64,000 nt of DNA, taken from Pseudomonas sp. MMS21 TM103 (GTDB lineage Bacteria; Pseudomonadota; Gammaproteobacteria; Pseudomonadales; Pseudomonadaceae). Of the stretch, positions 42,965 through 51,988 are shown piece by piece (the first letter of the stretch is position 1; every line of letters begins with the position of its first letter). The notes under the pieces were generated by a model. It did no database searches. It was not told the DNA's origin and was given only the letters and a program-made list of their open reading frames with translations. The translations under genes were made by a program, and so were the position numbers. The DNA lies in the NCBI RefSeq assembly GCF_022132145.1, contig NZ_JAJISP010000002.1:620001-684000 (forward strand). Reading direction: 5' to 3'.

Positions 42965-43885
42965 ATGTGGTTTCGTAACCTGCTGGTTTATCGCCTCACC
43001 CAAAACGTCCCCTTCGATGTCGAGGCACTTGAAGCCGCACTGGCTGCCAAACCGGCGCGCCCCTGTGCCAGCCAGGAGCTGACCACCTATGGCTTCGTCG
43101 CCCCCTTCGGCAAAGGCGGCGATGCACCCCTGGTGCATGCCAGCGGCGACTTTCTGCTGATCGCGGCACGCAAGGAAGAACGCATCCTGCCGGGCAGCGT
43201 GGTGCGCGATGCCTTGAAGGAAAAAGTCGACGAGATCGAAGCCGAACAGATGCGCAAGGTCTACAAGAAGGAACGTGACCAGCTCAAGGACGACATCGTG
43301 CAGACCTTCCTGCCGCGCGCCTTTATCCGCAAGTCGGCGACCTTCGCCGCCATCGCACCCAAGCAAGGCCTGATCCTGGTCGACGCCTCCAGCCCGAAAC
43401 GTGCGGAAGACCTGCTCTCCACCCTGCGTGAAGCCATCGGCTCGCTTCCGGTGCGCCCCTTGACGGTGAAGATTGCCCCCAGCGCCACCATGACCGAGTG
43501 GGTCAAGACACAGAAAGCCGCCGACGACTTCCACGTACTCGACGAGTGCGAACTGCGCGACACCCACGAAGATGGTGGCGTGGTGCGCTGCAAACGTCAG
43601 GACCTGACCGGCGATGAAATCCAGCTGCACATGACCTCCGGCAAACAGGTCACTCAACTGTCCCTGGCCTGGCAGGACAAGCTGTCGTTCATGCTCGACG
43701 ACAAGCTGGTGGTCAAGCGCCTGCGCTTCGAAGACCTGCTGCAGGATCAGGCGGAGCAGGATGGCGGCGATGACGCCCTCGGCCAACAGGACGCCAGCTT
43801 CACCCTGATGATGCTGACCTTCGTCGACTTCCTCCCCGCGCTGTTCGAGGCCCTGGGCGGCGAAGAGACGCCACAGGGTATCTAA
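42965..43885 (+). CDS. rdgC: Recombination-associated protein RdgC
   Basis: A nucleoid-associated DNA-binding ring protein that limits RecA loading, 306 aa. The sequence [20 protein letters not shown] and the acidic C-terminus are typical. The ATG at 42965 is chosen over 42947 because the family begins with MWF and a GGAG lies about 10 bases before it. It is convergent with uvrB across a 222-bp region rich in palindromes. Confidence 0.96.
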   Translation: MWFRNLLVYRLTQNVPFDVEALEAALAAKPARPCASQELTTYGFVAPFGKGGDAPLVHASGDFLLIAARKEERILPGSVVRDALKEKVDEIEAEQMRKVYKKERDQLKDDIVQTFLPRAFIRKSATFAAIAPKQGLILVDASSPKRAEDLLSTLREAIGSLPVRPLTVKIAPSATMTEWVKTQKAADDFHVLDECELRDTHEDGGVVRCKRQDLTGDEIQLHMTSGKQVTQLSLAWQDKLSFMLDDKLVVKRLRFEDLLQDQAEQDGGDDALGQQDASFTLMMLTFVDFLPALFEALGGEETPQGI

Positions 43886-43959
43886 GGGGAATTGTCCGAG
43901 AGCAGACTGCCAACCGGCCGGCCGGACTCGCTCAATCTGCGCCGCGCCAGTTGTCTGCA

Positions 43960-44070
43960 GGTTTCATGCTGAAGCCCCGCTGAGCGCCCGGGCAATCCGG
44001 GAGCGCCTCCCGGAATGCGCCGGGACCAGCAGCTCGGCCCTGGTCCCGGATGCCATCCGGGACCTGACAT
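43960..44070. repeat. Cluster of GC-rich palindromes between rdgC and uvrB
   Basis: The convergent intergenic region holds several overlapping inverted repeats built from CCCGG: gcccgggcaatccgggagcg, cctcccgg with ccggga, and gtcccggat with atccgggac (44046-44064). They resemble Pseudomonas extragenic palindromes and may also end both transcripts. No T-rich tract is present. Confidence 0.45.
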
Positions 44071-44107
44071 GGGTCGCTGCAGCTCAGAGTCGGGAACCAG
44101 CGTGTAA

Positions 44108-46123
44108 TCACACCTGCAACAAGCGCTCACGCAGTTTGTGGATCTCATCACGCACCTGCGCGGCGGCCTCGAACTCCAGATCCCGGGCCATCTGGTACAT
44201 TTTCTCTTCCAGTTGCCGAATGCGCTTGGCAATTTCGCTCGGCGAACGTAGCTCGTTCTCGTAACGCGCACTTTCTTCCGCCGCCTGGGCCATGCCCTTG
44301 CGCTTCTTGCTACGCGAACCCGGCACCGTGGCGCCTTCGAGAATATCCTGGACATCCTTAAACACGCCCTTGGGGATGATGCCATTGGCCGTGTTGAAGG
44401 CGATCTGCTTGTTGCGCCGCCGCTCGGTTTCGCCGATGGCGCGCTCCATCGAGCCGGTCATGCGGTCGGCATAGAGGATCGCCCGCCCATTGAGATTACG
44501 CGCCGCGCGGCCGATGGTCTGGATCAGCGAGCGCTCACTGCGCAGGAAGCCCTCCTTATCCGCATCGAGAATCGCCACCAGCGAGACTTCCGGCATGTCC
44601 AGGCCTTCGCGCAGCAGGTTGATACCGACCAGCACGTCGAAAGCACCGATGCGCAAGTCACGAATGATTTCGACCCGCTCCACCGTATCGATGTCGGAAT
44701 GCAGGTAGCGCACCTTGGCGCCATGATCGGCCAGGTAGTCAGTCAAATCCTCGGCCATGCGCTTGGTCAGCGTGGTGACCAGCACCCGCTCGCCCAGAGC
44801 CACACGCTTGTGAATTTCCGAGAGCAGGTCGTCGACCTGGGTCAGCGCCGGACGCACCTCGATCTGCGGATCGACCAGGCCGGTCGGCCGCACCACTTGC
44901 TCGATCACCCGCCCGGCATGCTCGGCCTCGTAGTTGCCCGGGGTAGCCGAGACGAAGATAGTCTGCGGGCTGGCCGCCTCCCACTCCTCGAAACGCATCG
45001 GCCGGTTATCCAGCGCCGAGGGCAGGCGAAAGCCATACTCAACCAGCGTTTCCTTGCGCGAGCGGTCACCCTTGTACATGGCGCCGACCTGCGGCACCGA
45101 GACGTGGGACTCGTCGATCACCAGCAGCGCCTCGTCCGGCAGGTAGTCGTAAAGGGTCGGTGGCGGCTCACCCGGCCCGCGCCCAGAGAGGTAGCGTGAG
45201 TAGTTTTCGATGCCGTTGCAGTAGCCCAGCTCGAGAATCATCTCCAGGTCGAAACGGGTGCGCTGCTCCAGACGTTGCGCCTCGACCAACTTGTTGTTGC
45301 TGCGCAGGTAGTCCAGGCGTTCAGCCAGTTCAACCTTGATCTTGTCCACCGCCTCCAGCAGCACCTCGCGCGGGGTGACGTAGTGGCTCTTGGGGTAGAA
45401 GGTGAAACGCGGCAACTTGCGGATCACCTCGCCGGTCAGCGGATCGAACGCTGACAGGCTCTCCACCTCGTCATCGAACAGCTCGACGCGCACGGCCTCC
45501 AGCTCCGACTCCGCCGGAAACACATCGATCACGTCGCCGCGCACTCGAAAGCTGGCACGGGCAAAATCCATATCGTTGCGCGTGTACTGCAAATCAGCCA
45601 GGCGGCGCAGCAGCTCACGCTGATCCAGCTTGTCGCCGCGATCGACGTGCAGCACCATCTTCAGATAGGACTCGGGGCTACCCAGACCGTAGATACACGA
45701 CACCGTGGTGACGATGATCGCATCCGGTCGTTCCAGCAGCGCCTTGGTCGCCGACAGGCGCATCTGCTCGATGTGATCGTTGATCGAGGCATCCTTCTCG
45801 ATAAAGGTGTCCGAGGAAGGCACGTAGGCTTCCGGCTGGTAGTAGTCGTAATAGGAAACGAAATACTCCACCGCGTTGTTCGGGAAGAAACTCTTGAACT
45901 CCCCATACAGCTGAGCGGCCAGGGTCTTGTTTGGCGCCAGAATCAAAGTTGGACGCTGGATCTGCGCAATCACATTGGCGATGCTGAAGGTCTTGCCCGA
46001 GCCAGTCACGCCGAGCAGGGTCTGGTGCGACAAACCCGCCTCAATGCCTTCCACCATCTGCCGAATGGCCTCCGGCTGATCGCCGGCAGGCTGGAAACGG
46101 GTGACCAGTTGGAACTTGGACAT
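44108..46123 (-). CDS. uvrB: Excinuclease ABC subunit B
   Basis: DNA damage-verifying helicase of nucleotide excision repair, 671 aa. Walker A is in GVTGSGKTF, the beta-hairpin [12 protein letters not shown] is intact, the DEAD-like box is LVIDESHVS, and helicase motifs V-VI are present. The C-terminal UvrC-binding motif ([20 protein letters not shown]) is complete. The ATG at 46123 ([10 protein letters not shown]) is chosen. It is divergent from the aminotransferase. I saw no clear LexA box upstream. Confidence 0.98.
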   Translation of the reverse strand: MSKFQLVTRFQPAGDQPEAIRQMVEGIEAGLSHQTLLGVTGSGKTFSIANVIAQIQRPTLILAPNKTLAAQLYGEFKSFFPNNAVEYFVSYYDYYQPEAYVPSSDTFIEKDASINDHIEQMRLSATKALLERPDAIIVTTVSCIYGLGSPESYLKMVLHVDRGDKLDQRELLRRLADLQYTRNDMDFARASFRVRGDVIDVFPAESELEAVRVELFDDEVESLSAFDPLTGEVIRKLPRFTFYPKSHYVTPREVLLEAVDKIKVELAERLDYLRSNNKLVEAQRLEQRTRFDLEMILELGYCNGIENYSRYLSGRGPGEPPPTLYDYLPDEALLVIDESHVSVPQVGAMYKGDRSRKETLVEYGFRLPSALDNRPMRFEEWEAASPQTIFVSATPGNYEAEHAGRVIEQVVRPTGLVDPQIEVRPALTQVDDLLSEIHKRVALGERVLVTTLTKRMAEDLTDYLADHGAKVRYLHSDIDTVERVEIIRDLRIGAFDVLVGINLLREGLDMPEVSLVAILDADKEGFLRSERSLIQTIGRAARNLNGRAILYADRMTGSMERAIGETERRRNKQIAFNTANGIIPKGVFKDVQDILEGATVPGSRSKKRKGMAQAAEESARYENELRSPSEIAKRIRQLEEKMYQMARDLEFEAAAQVRDEIHKLRERLLQV

Positions 46124-46298
46124 GACTAACCTCGACGAACGACTGTGACGCGATCTGAAAGCGTACGTCAAAACAGTTGAAATGCGTGTACCCGCTGTCG
46201 CGACGCACGTTATGGGTCGTTATACTACCGACCCACTTACGCAACCCCTAGTGGGGCGTTGCAGACATTCACCCCTCTTCATTCGAGCTGCCGCATCC

Positions 46299-47495
46299 AT
46301 GAGTCTGTTCTCTGCCGTCGAAATGGCTCCGCGCGACCCCATTCTGGGCCTCAACGAAGCATTCAACGCCGATACCCGCCCCAACAAGGTCAACCTCGGT
46401 GTTGGCGTGTACACCAATGAAGATGGGCGAATTCCGCTATTGCGGGCCGTGGCAGAAGCAGAAAATGCGCTGACTGCCACCCATGCGCCCCGCGGCTACT
46501 TGCCGATTGAGGGCATCGCCGCTTACGACCAGGCCGTGCAGACCCTGTTGTTCGGCGCCGACTCGGCCCTGATGAAGGAAGGCCGGGTGATTACTGCCCA
46601 GGCCCTGGGCGGCACTGGCGCGTTGAAAATCGGTGCGGACTTTCTCAAGCGTTTGCTGCCTGATGCAGCGGTTGCCATCAGCGATCCGAGCTGGGAAAAC
46701 CATCGCGCACTGTTCGAGGCGGCGGGCTTCCCCGTGCGCAACTACCGCTACTACGATGCCTTCAGCAATGGGGTGAATCGCGGCGGCCTGTTTGAAGACC
46801 TGAAAAACCTACCCGCCCGGTCGATCGTAGTATTGCATGCCTGCTGCCACAACCCGACCGGCGTCGACCTGAGCATGGACGACTGGCAGGCCATTCTCGA
46901 AATCCTGCGCGAGCGCGAGCACGTACCCTTCCTCGACATCGCCTACCAGGGTTTTGGCGACGGCATCGAAGAAGACGCCGCCGCCGTGCGCCTGTTCGCC
47001 GAGTCCGGCCTGACCTTCTTTGTCTCCAGCTCCTTCTCCAAGTCGTTCTCGCTGTATGGCGAACGAGTCGGCGCGCTGTCCATCGTTACCGGCTCGAAAG
47101 ACGAAACCGGTCGGGTGCTGTCGCAACTCAAGCGCGTAATCCGCACCAACTATTCGAACCCGCCGACTCACGGCGCCAGCGTGGTCGCCGCGGTGCTCAA
47201 CAGCCCCGAGCTGCGCGCCATGTGGGAAGCCGAACTGGGCGAAATGCGTGAACGCATTCGCGCCATGCGCATGGCCATGGTCGAACAACTGACCGCCCTG
47301 GGCGCCAAGCGCGACTTCAGCTTCGTCGCCCAGCAGCGCGGCATGTTCTCCTACTCGGGCCTCACCACCGAGCAGGTGGAGCGCCTGAAGAACGAGTTCG
47401 GCATCTACGCGGTCGGCACCGGCCGCATCTGCGTCGCGGCACTCAACCACAAGAACCTGGATTCGGTCACTCGCGCCATCGCCCAGGTTCTCTGA
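46299..47495 (+). CDS. Aromatic/aspartate aminotransferase (class I, PLP)
   Basis: PLP-dependent transaminase of the AspC/TyrB type, 398 aa. It begins MSLFSAVEMAPRDPILGLNEAF and has the PLP lysine in SSSFSKSFSLYGERVG. It probably interconverts aspartate and aromatic amino acids with 2-oxoacids; sequence alone does not separate AspC from TyrB. ATG at 46299 chosen. A -10-like TATACT lies about 75 bp upstream, followed by a leader with a CCCC/GGGG hairpin. It precedes tRNA-Asn. Confidence 0.93.
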   Translation: MSLFSAVEMAPRDPILGLNEAFNADTRPNKVNLGVGVYTNEDGRIPLLRAVAEAENALTATHAPRGYLPIEGIAAYDQAVQTLLFGADSALMKEGRVITAQALGGTGALKIGADFLKRLLPDAAVAISDPSWENHRALFEAAGFPVRNYRYYDAFSNGVNRGGLFEDLKNLPARSIVVLHACCHNPTGVDLSMDDWQAILEILREREHVPFLDIAYQGFGDGIEEDAAAVRLFAESGLTFFVSSSFSKSFSLYGERVGALSIVTGSKDETGRVLSQLKRVIRTNYSNPPTHGASVVAAVLNSPELRAMWEAELGEMRERIRAMRMAMVEQLTALGAKRDFSFVAQQRGMFSYSGLTTEQVERLKNEFGIYAVGTGRICVAALNHKNLDSVTRAIAQVL

Positions 47496-47520
47496 GCGGG
47501 CCAGGGAAAGTCCTAGATAC

Positions 47521-47548
47521 TTGACTTTCCCTTCCTAATCAGTAGGAT
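47521..47548 (+). promoter_or_regulatory. Sigma-70 promoter of tRNA-Asn
   Basis: -35 TTGACT and -10 TAGGAT are spaced by 16 bp, and the tRNA 5' end starts 13 bases after the -10 box. This supports independent transcription of tRNA-Asn, separate from the aminotransferase gene. Confidence 0.65.
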
Positions 47549-47560
47549 ACGTATCGTTGT

Positions 47561-47636
47561 TCCGCGATAGCTCAGTCGGTAGAGCAAATGACTGTTAATC
47601 ATTGGGTCCCAGGTTCGAGTCCTGGTCGCGGAGCCA
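47561..47636 (+). tRNA. tRNA-Asn (GUU)
   Basis: 76-nt cloverleaf. The acceptor TCCGCGA pairs with TCGCGGA, followed by G and CCA. The anticodon loop CTGTTAA gives GTT for Asn. A terminator follows at once. The last 22 bases are duplicated 148 bp downstream. Confidence 0.97.
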
Positions 47637-47836
47637 AATTCGAGAGCCCAGCCATCCAGCTGGGCTTTTTATTGCCTGCGGACTCTCACCGGGACTGCGT
47701 CCCAGGTTATTCGCCAAGGCTCACCCCTCCGGGGCCGCGCTGAAGCGCGTTCAGCGACGCTGTCGAGTCCTGGTCGCGGAGCCAAATTCAAGAGCCCAGC
47801 CATCCAGCTGGGCTTTTTATTGCCTGCGGACTCTCA
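47615..47836 (+). repeat. 74-bp direct repeat of the tRNA-Asn 3' end plus terminator
   Basis: Copies at 47615-47688 and 47763-47836 agree at 73 of 74 positions (G/A difference in ATTCGAGAG versus ATTCAAGAG). Each contains the last 22 bases of tRNA-Asn (from the T-loop to CCA), the terminator hairpin and 15 more bases. The segment between them is also 74 bp. The layout resembles a tRNA attachment-site duplication left by an integrative element, but a simple slippage duplication is equally possible. Confidence 0.85.
47645..47673 (+). terminator. Terminator of tRNA-Asn
   Basis: An 8-bp stem agcccagc/gctgggct, a 6-base loop and TTTTTATT. It lies 9 bases after the tRNA end. A second copy is at 47793-47821. 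Confidence 0.9.
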
Positions 47837-47877
47837 GCAGCACTGTCTTTAGGAAGCTGACGAGTGCATCGATCCAG

Positions 47878-49005
47878 CTAAACAGCGGAAAATCGCTGCA
47901 GTTGCATTTCCCGCAGGCGGCTCAGGGTGCGGCGGAACGGGAATGCCAGGTAACCCTCGGTGTAGAGCGTTTCCAGCGGCACCCGAGCTTCCAGGTAGAG
48001 CGGCACGCGGCGGTCGTAGCATTCATCCACCAACGCAATGAAGCGTCGTACGCTATCGTCATGCGCCGCCAGCGCGGGCAGCTCGCGATCGCCGGCCAGC
48101 ACCCGTTCGATGCCGTCCTCGGTACCACGGGCGATATTACCTGGCCTCTGTTGGCCGCTCAGTGCCGGCACTTCGCTGAGCACAATCACCGAGAAACGAT
48201 CGCACAGGGCAATAAAATCCAGTGCCGAGATTGGCTGCTCGCACAGATCGGCAAAGCGGCACCAAAGCACTGCCGCAGCCCTCTGCACGACGCTAATTGA
48301 GCGTTGCCCGAGTAAAACGGGCGTATCAGTGGAGCGCTCGCCTGCCGTTAATCGACGGAAAACCTCCGGCAGCGCACTGGGCCGATCCGACTCGGCCTGC
48401 CAATAGCGCTGATGCTGTATGCCTGGATGCAGGCGGTGGTCCTGACCACCATCGACACTGACTACCTGCATGTACTGGTTGATGGCGACTATCGCCGGGA
48501 TAAAGCGCTGCCGATTGAAACCGTCGGCATACAGCTGTTCCGGCATCTGGTTGGACGTGGCAACCAGCACCACACCCTCCTCGAACATCAGCCGCAACAA
48601 GCCCCCGACCAATATGGCATCGCCAATATCACTGACGAATAACTCGTCAAAACACAGCACCCGGACCTCGACGCTCAGCTCACGAGCCAAAGCCCGCAAG
48701 GGATCGGGCGTGCCGGTCAATTGGAACAGGCGGCGGTGCACCCAGCGCATGAAATGATGAAAATGCTGACGCCGCGCAGGCACCCGCAGGCTTTGATAGA
48801 ACTGATCCATAAGCCAGGTCTTGCCGCGCCCTACCGGCCCCCAGAGATACACCCCACTGACTGGCTGGGCAGCGGCCTCTGGTTGATGCAGCGCCCCATG
48901 GCAACTTTCCAGCGAGCTCACCGCCCGCTGCTGGGCCTCATCCGCCTGGAAACCATGCTGTTCGATAGCATGCTGGTAGATCGCCTGGGGAGACATCACA
49001 TTCAT
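47878..49005 (-). CDS. zapE: ZapE/AFG1-like ATPase
   Basis: P-loop ATPase of the AFG1 family, of which E. coli ZapE acts in cell division. The product is 375 aa. Walker A is in YLWGPVGRGKTWL, Walker B in VLCFDELFVSDIGDA and sensor-like residues in VVLVATSNQMPEQLY. It is an AFG1 member, but Pseudomonas may carry a second copy elsewhere, so this one may not be the division-linked orthologue. M4 (MSPQAIYQ) is an equally good start. Confidence 0.85.
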   Translation of the reverse strand: MNVMSPQAIYQHAIEQHGFQADEAQQRAVSSLESCHGALHQPEAAAQPVSGVYLWGPVGRGKTWLMDQFYQSLRVPARRQHFHHFMRWVHRRLFQLTGTPDPLRALARELSVEVRVLCFDELFVSDIGDAILVGGLLRLMFEEGVVLVATSNQMPEQLYADGFNRQRFIPAIVAINQYMQVVSVDGGQDHRLHPGIQHQRYWQAESDRPSALPEVFRRLTAGERSTDTPVLLGQRSISVVQRAAAVLWCRFADLCEQPISALDFIALCDRFSVIVLSEVPALSGQQRPGNIARGTEDGIERVLAGDRELPALAAHDDSVRRFIALVDECYDRRVPLYLEARVPLETLYTEGYLAFPFRRTLSRLREMQLQRFSAV

Positions 49006-49132
49006 CGAAAAGATAACCGTCGGTTGATCTGCACCTGTTTATGCCAGGTCACGTCATTACAGGACGACCAATGGCCGCCCAGAAAACGCGCACTGTATGG
49101 CAGAGCCAGGCTTGCGGTCACCCCCAGAATAC

Positions 49133-49166
49133 AAAAAGGCCGGTCAGCGACCGGCCTTCGTTTTCC
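49133..49166 (-). terminator. Rho-independent terminator of the ComEA-like gene
   Basis: On the minus strand the 9-bp stem aaggccggt/accggcctt with a short loop is followed by TTTTTGT. It lies 11 bp after the stop codon of the gene at 49177-49500. Confidence 0.85.
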
Positions 49167-49176
49167 AGCGATTCGG

Positions 49177-49500
49177 CTAATTGATGCTCAGCTTGTCGCG
49201 ATTCTTCGCCAGAATGGACTCACCGATACCCTTGACCTCGAGCAACTCGTCAACCGAAGCGAATGCGCCATGGGCATCACGGTAAGCCACGATAGCCAGG
49301 GCCTTGGTCTCGCCGATACCGCTCAGTTCACGCTGGAGCGTCGGAGCATCGGCGGTATTGAGATTGACCATGCCGACCTCAGCCACTTGCACGGCCGCAG
49401 CCTTAGCGGGTGCAGTCTTGCTGGTTTCGGCGGCGGATACGCTGAGAACGGTTGCGGTCAGAACAGCACACAGCAGGGAAGAGAGATAGCGCTTATGCAT
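49177..49500 (-). CDS. ComEA-family helix-hairpin-helix protein
   Basis: An exported small DNA-binding protein, 107 aa. A signal peptide (MHKRYLSSLLCAVLTATVLS, cleavage near VSAAE) is followed by two helix-hairpin-helix motifs: VNLNTADAPTLQRELSGIGETKA and FASVDELLEVKGIGESILA. ComEA proteins bind incoming DNA in the periplasm during transformation. No other competence gene is adjacent, so a competence role is inferred from the family only. Confidence 0.93.
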   Translation of the reverse strand: MHKRYLSSLLCAVLTATVLSVSAAETSKTAPAKAAAVQVAEVGMVNLNTADAPTLQRELSGIGETKALAIVAYRDAHGAFASVDELLEVKGIGESILAKNRDKLSIN

Positions 49501-49730
49501 GTTGGAACTCCATTTCAGAAAAGCTCAAGTCGACGCGCGGGACATCCATGCGCCGCGCAATTCAAGTTAGCCGCCATCATCGCCTTGTCAAATTAACTCA
49601 CGCAGTTTTGTCGCCTTTTCGCTGCTACGCACTGCAGGGCAGACCGCCGCGTAAATCACTAAATACTATCGATTGAATATAATTGAGTCATTTCATCAAT
49701 CGACATTGAGCCACTAGCCTCAGATCTCAC

Positions 49731-49749
49731 GATAATTATTCTCATCAGA
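49731..49749. promoter_or_regulatory. Fur-box-like sequence upstream of the DUF2061 gene
   Basis: gataattattctcatcaga matches 13 of 19 positions of the Fur consensus and ends 8 bases before the ATG at 49758. The region 49660-49750 is strongly AT-rich and also carries an 8-bp inverted repeat (tcgattga at 49669-49676, tcaatcga at 49696-49703). Chance similarity is quite possible. Confidence 0.3.
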
Positions 49750-49757
49750 GTCCTGCC

Positions 49758-49982
49758 ATGCTCAAGACCCTAACCTTCACCCTGATGCACTTTTGTATCG
49801 CTTTTTCGGTGACCTATGCGCTGACCGGCAGTGTTGCGGCAAGTGGCTTGGTGGCTGCACTCGAACCACTGTGCGACTCGGTCGGTTTCTACTTCCATGA
49901 GAAGGTCTGGCAGCACCTGGAGATCCGTTCGGGCCCGCCCACAGCGCGACCAACACACTCCTGGTTACCCCCTCAGGCTTAA
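49758..49982 (+). CDS. DUF2061 family membrane protein
   Basis: A 74-aa protein with the DUF2061 pattern: TLTFTLMHFCIAFSVTYALTGSVAASGLVAALEP, then FYFHEKVWQHLE, where the two hydrophobic stretches probably form a membrane hairpin. The function is unknown. It stands alone, preceded by the AT-rich region with a Fur-like sequence. Confidence 0.85.
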   Translation: MLKTLTFTLMHFCIAFSVTYALTGSVAASGLVAALEPLCDSVGFYFHEKVWQHLEIRSGPPTARPTHSWLPPQA

Positions 49983-50113
49983 AGACTGATGAAAGAAAGC
50001 AACGTCGCGACGGCCGTGGGTTAATCGTAAAAACAGCCGACCGCATGGGTATGACTTGCAAGCCCCCATGCCCTCACTGCATGCTCGCCTGATCCACAGT
50101 TCAAGGAACGACC

Positions 50114-50596
50114 ATGCCCCAGTTGCACATCCGCAGTGCCCAGCGTGACGATGTTGCGTTGATTCTCGGCTTTATCCGCGAACTGGCCGAGTATGAAAAG
50201 CTCAGCGACCAGGTGGTCGCCGACCCCGTACAAATGGCCGAGCACCTGTTCGGTTCGCGGCCCTTTGCCGAGGTACTGATCGGCGAGGTGGATGGTGCCG
50301 CCGCCGGCTTTGCTCTGTTCTTCCACAATTATTCGACCTTCCTTGGTAAACCCGGTATCTATCTGGAGGATCTCTATGTACGCTCCAGCGCCCGCGGTAC
50401 GGGCCTGGGCAAGGCCTTGCTCGGCAAGCTGGCAAGCCTGGCTATAGAGCGTGGCTGCGGGCGCCTGGAATGGTCGGTACTAGACTGGAACGAGCCAGCC
50501 ATCGGCTTCTATCAGCGTCTGGGAGCCGAGCCGCTGGGTGACTGGACGGTGTATCGCCTGACCGGCCCTGCGCTGCACGACCTGAGTCAAACATAG
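50114..50596 (+). CDS. GNAT-family N-acetyltransferase
   Basis: A 160-aa acetyltransferase resembling the diamine acetyltransferase (SSAT) group. The N-terminus is LHIRSAQRDDVALILGFIRELAEYEK, with YLEDLYVRSSARGTGLGKALL as the acetyl-CoA binding segment and WSVLDWNEPAIGFYQRLGA near the end. ATG at 50114 with AAGGAA upstream. The substrate is not predictable. It is followed by the hydrolase-mlaA pair after about 95 bp. Confidence 0.93.
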   Translation: MPQLHIRSAQRDDVALILGFIRELAEYEKLSDQVVADPVQMAEHLFGSRPFAEVLIGEVDGAAAGFALFFHNYSTFLGKPGIYLEDLYVRSSARGTGLGKALLGKLASLAIERGCGRLEWSVLDWNEPAIGFYQRLGAEPLGDWTVYRLTGPALHDLSQT

Positions 50597-50689
50597 GTTT
50601 GACCGGCACTTTGTGAAGGTTTCGCTGTCCAACATTTCCAACTCGATCAATCCGTGATCAATCCGCTCTCTTTTAAAGGGATTTAAGTC

Positions 50690-51988
50690 ATGCCGCTTGT
50701 ATATCGTCTCGCTGCTCTGCTTTGCGGCATAACCCTCGGCGGGCCACTGTTGGCAGCTGATATCGACGCGCAAAGCTATGGTTACCCTCTGACTAACCCG
50801 TTCGAGGCGACCATCGCCACCACGCCACCCGAACTGCAACCGCAACTGCCGGCCGATGCCGACATTGACCAGGAGGACTACCGGGTCAAACTGCGCCCGG
50901 AGCGCGAGTTTGAATTGCCGGATAACTTCTGGCCGGTGACCAAGATGGGTTATAGCCTGGCCGAGCAAAAAGGTGAGGCCCCGCTGATTTTCATCATCGC
51001 CGGCACGGGCATGCCGTATAACAGCAGCACGGCGGAATACCTGAAAAAACTGTTCTACGGTGCCGGATACCACGTCGTGCAGCTATCCTCACCGACCAGC
51101 TACGATTTCATGAGCGCCGCCTCTCGCTCCGCCACACCGGGACTCACCGGCGAAGATGCCGACGACCTCTATCGTGCGATGCAGGCCGTGCGCGCCCAGC
51201 ACCCACGTCTGCAGGTCAGTGCTTTCAACCTGGTGGGTTACAGCCTGGGCGCCCTGCAAGCGGCATTCGTCAGCCAACTCGACGAAACCCGGCGTAGCTT
51301 CAATTTCAAACGTGTGCTGATGCTCAACCCGCCGGTCAATCTCTACACCTCGACCGGCAACCTAGACCGCCTGGTACAAACCCAGGTCGAGGGCATCAAC
51401 AACAGCACCACCTTCTACGAGACGGTGCTGGCCAAGCTGACCCGCTATTTCCAGGCCAAGGGTTATGTTGACCTCAACGATGCGATGCTCTTCGATTTCC
51501 AGCGCTCCAAGGAGCAGCTTTCCGATGAGCAGATGGCCATGCTGATTGGTACCGTGTTCCGCTTTGCTGCTGCCGACATCGCGTTCACCTCAGACCTGAT
51601 CAACAGGCGTGGTGTGATCACCCCGGCGCGCTACCCGATCAACGACAGCACAAGCCTCACACCGTTCTTCAAGCGCGCCCTGCAATGCAACTTCGACTGC
51701 TACATCAGCGAGCAGCTGATCCCGATGTGGCGAGCGCGCGATGACGGCGGCAGCATCACCCAAATGATCGACCAGATCAGTCTCTATGCCGTCGAGGACT
51801 ACCTGAAAAACTCCAGCAAGATCGCCGTGATGCACAATGCCGATGACTTCATCCTCGGCCCTGGCGATCTGGGCTTTCTGCGCAGAACCCTGGGTGATCG
51901 TCTGACCGTCTACCCATTCGGCGGGCACTGCGGCAACCTCAACTACCGCGTCAACAGCGACGCCATGCTGGAGTTCTTCCGTGGTTAA
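50690..51988 (+). CDS. Exported alpha/beta-hydrolase-fold protein coupled to mlaA
   Basis: A 432-aa protein with a signal peptide (MPLVYRLAALLCGITLGGPLLAAD). The fold is suggested by PLIFIIAGTGMPYNSS (oxyanion region), LVGYSLGALQAAF with a GYSLG nucleophile elbow, an Asp region near NADDFILGPGDL and a His in PFGGHCGNLNY. I do not recognise a characterised family. Its last 8 bases overlap the GTG start of mlaA, so the two are co-translated. A lipid or fatty-acyl substrate is possible but inferred only from mlaA. Confidence 0.82.
   Translation: MPLVYRLAALLCGITLGGPLLAADIDAQSYGYPLTNPFEATIATTPPELQPQLPADADIDQEDYRVKLRPEREFELPDNFWPVTKMGYSLAEQKGEAPLIFIIAGTGMPYNSSTAEYLKKLFYGAGYHVVQLSSPTSYDFMSAASRSATPGLTGEDADDLYRAMQAVRAQHPRLQVSAFNLVGYSLGALQAAFVSQLDETRRSFNFKRVLMLNPPVNLYTSTGNLDRLVQTQVEGINNSTTFYETVLAKLTRYFQAKGYVDLNDAMLFDFQRSKEQLSDEQMAMLIGTVFRFAAADIAFTSDLINRRGVITPARYPINDSTSLTPFFKRALQCNFDCYISEQLIPMWRARDDGGSITQMIDQISLYAVEDYLKNSSKIAVMHNADDFILGPGDLGFLRRTLGDRLTVYPFGGHCGNLNYRVNSDAMLEFFRG

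Noticed and set aside
46124..46298. LexA box upstream of uvrB
   Set aside because: No CTG-N10-CAG palindrome of acceptable quality was seen; a CTG and CAG pair present are 16 bases apart.
47602..48300. Open frame of 232 codons starting inside tRNA-Asn
   Set aside because: It overlaps the tRNA, both terminators and the 74-bp repeat, then runs antisense to the ZapE-like gene.
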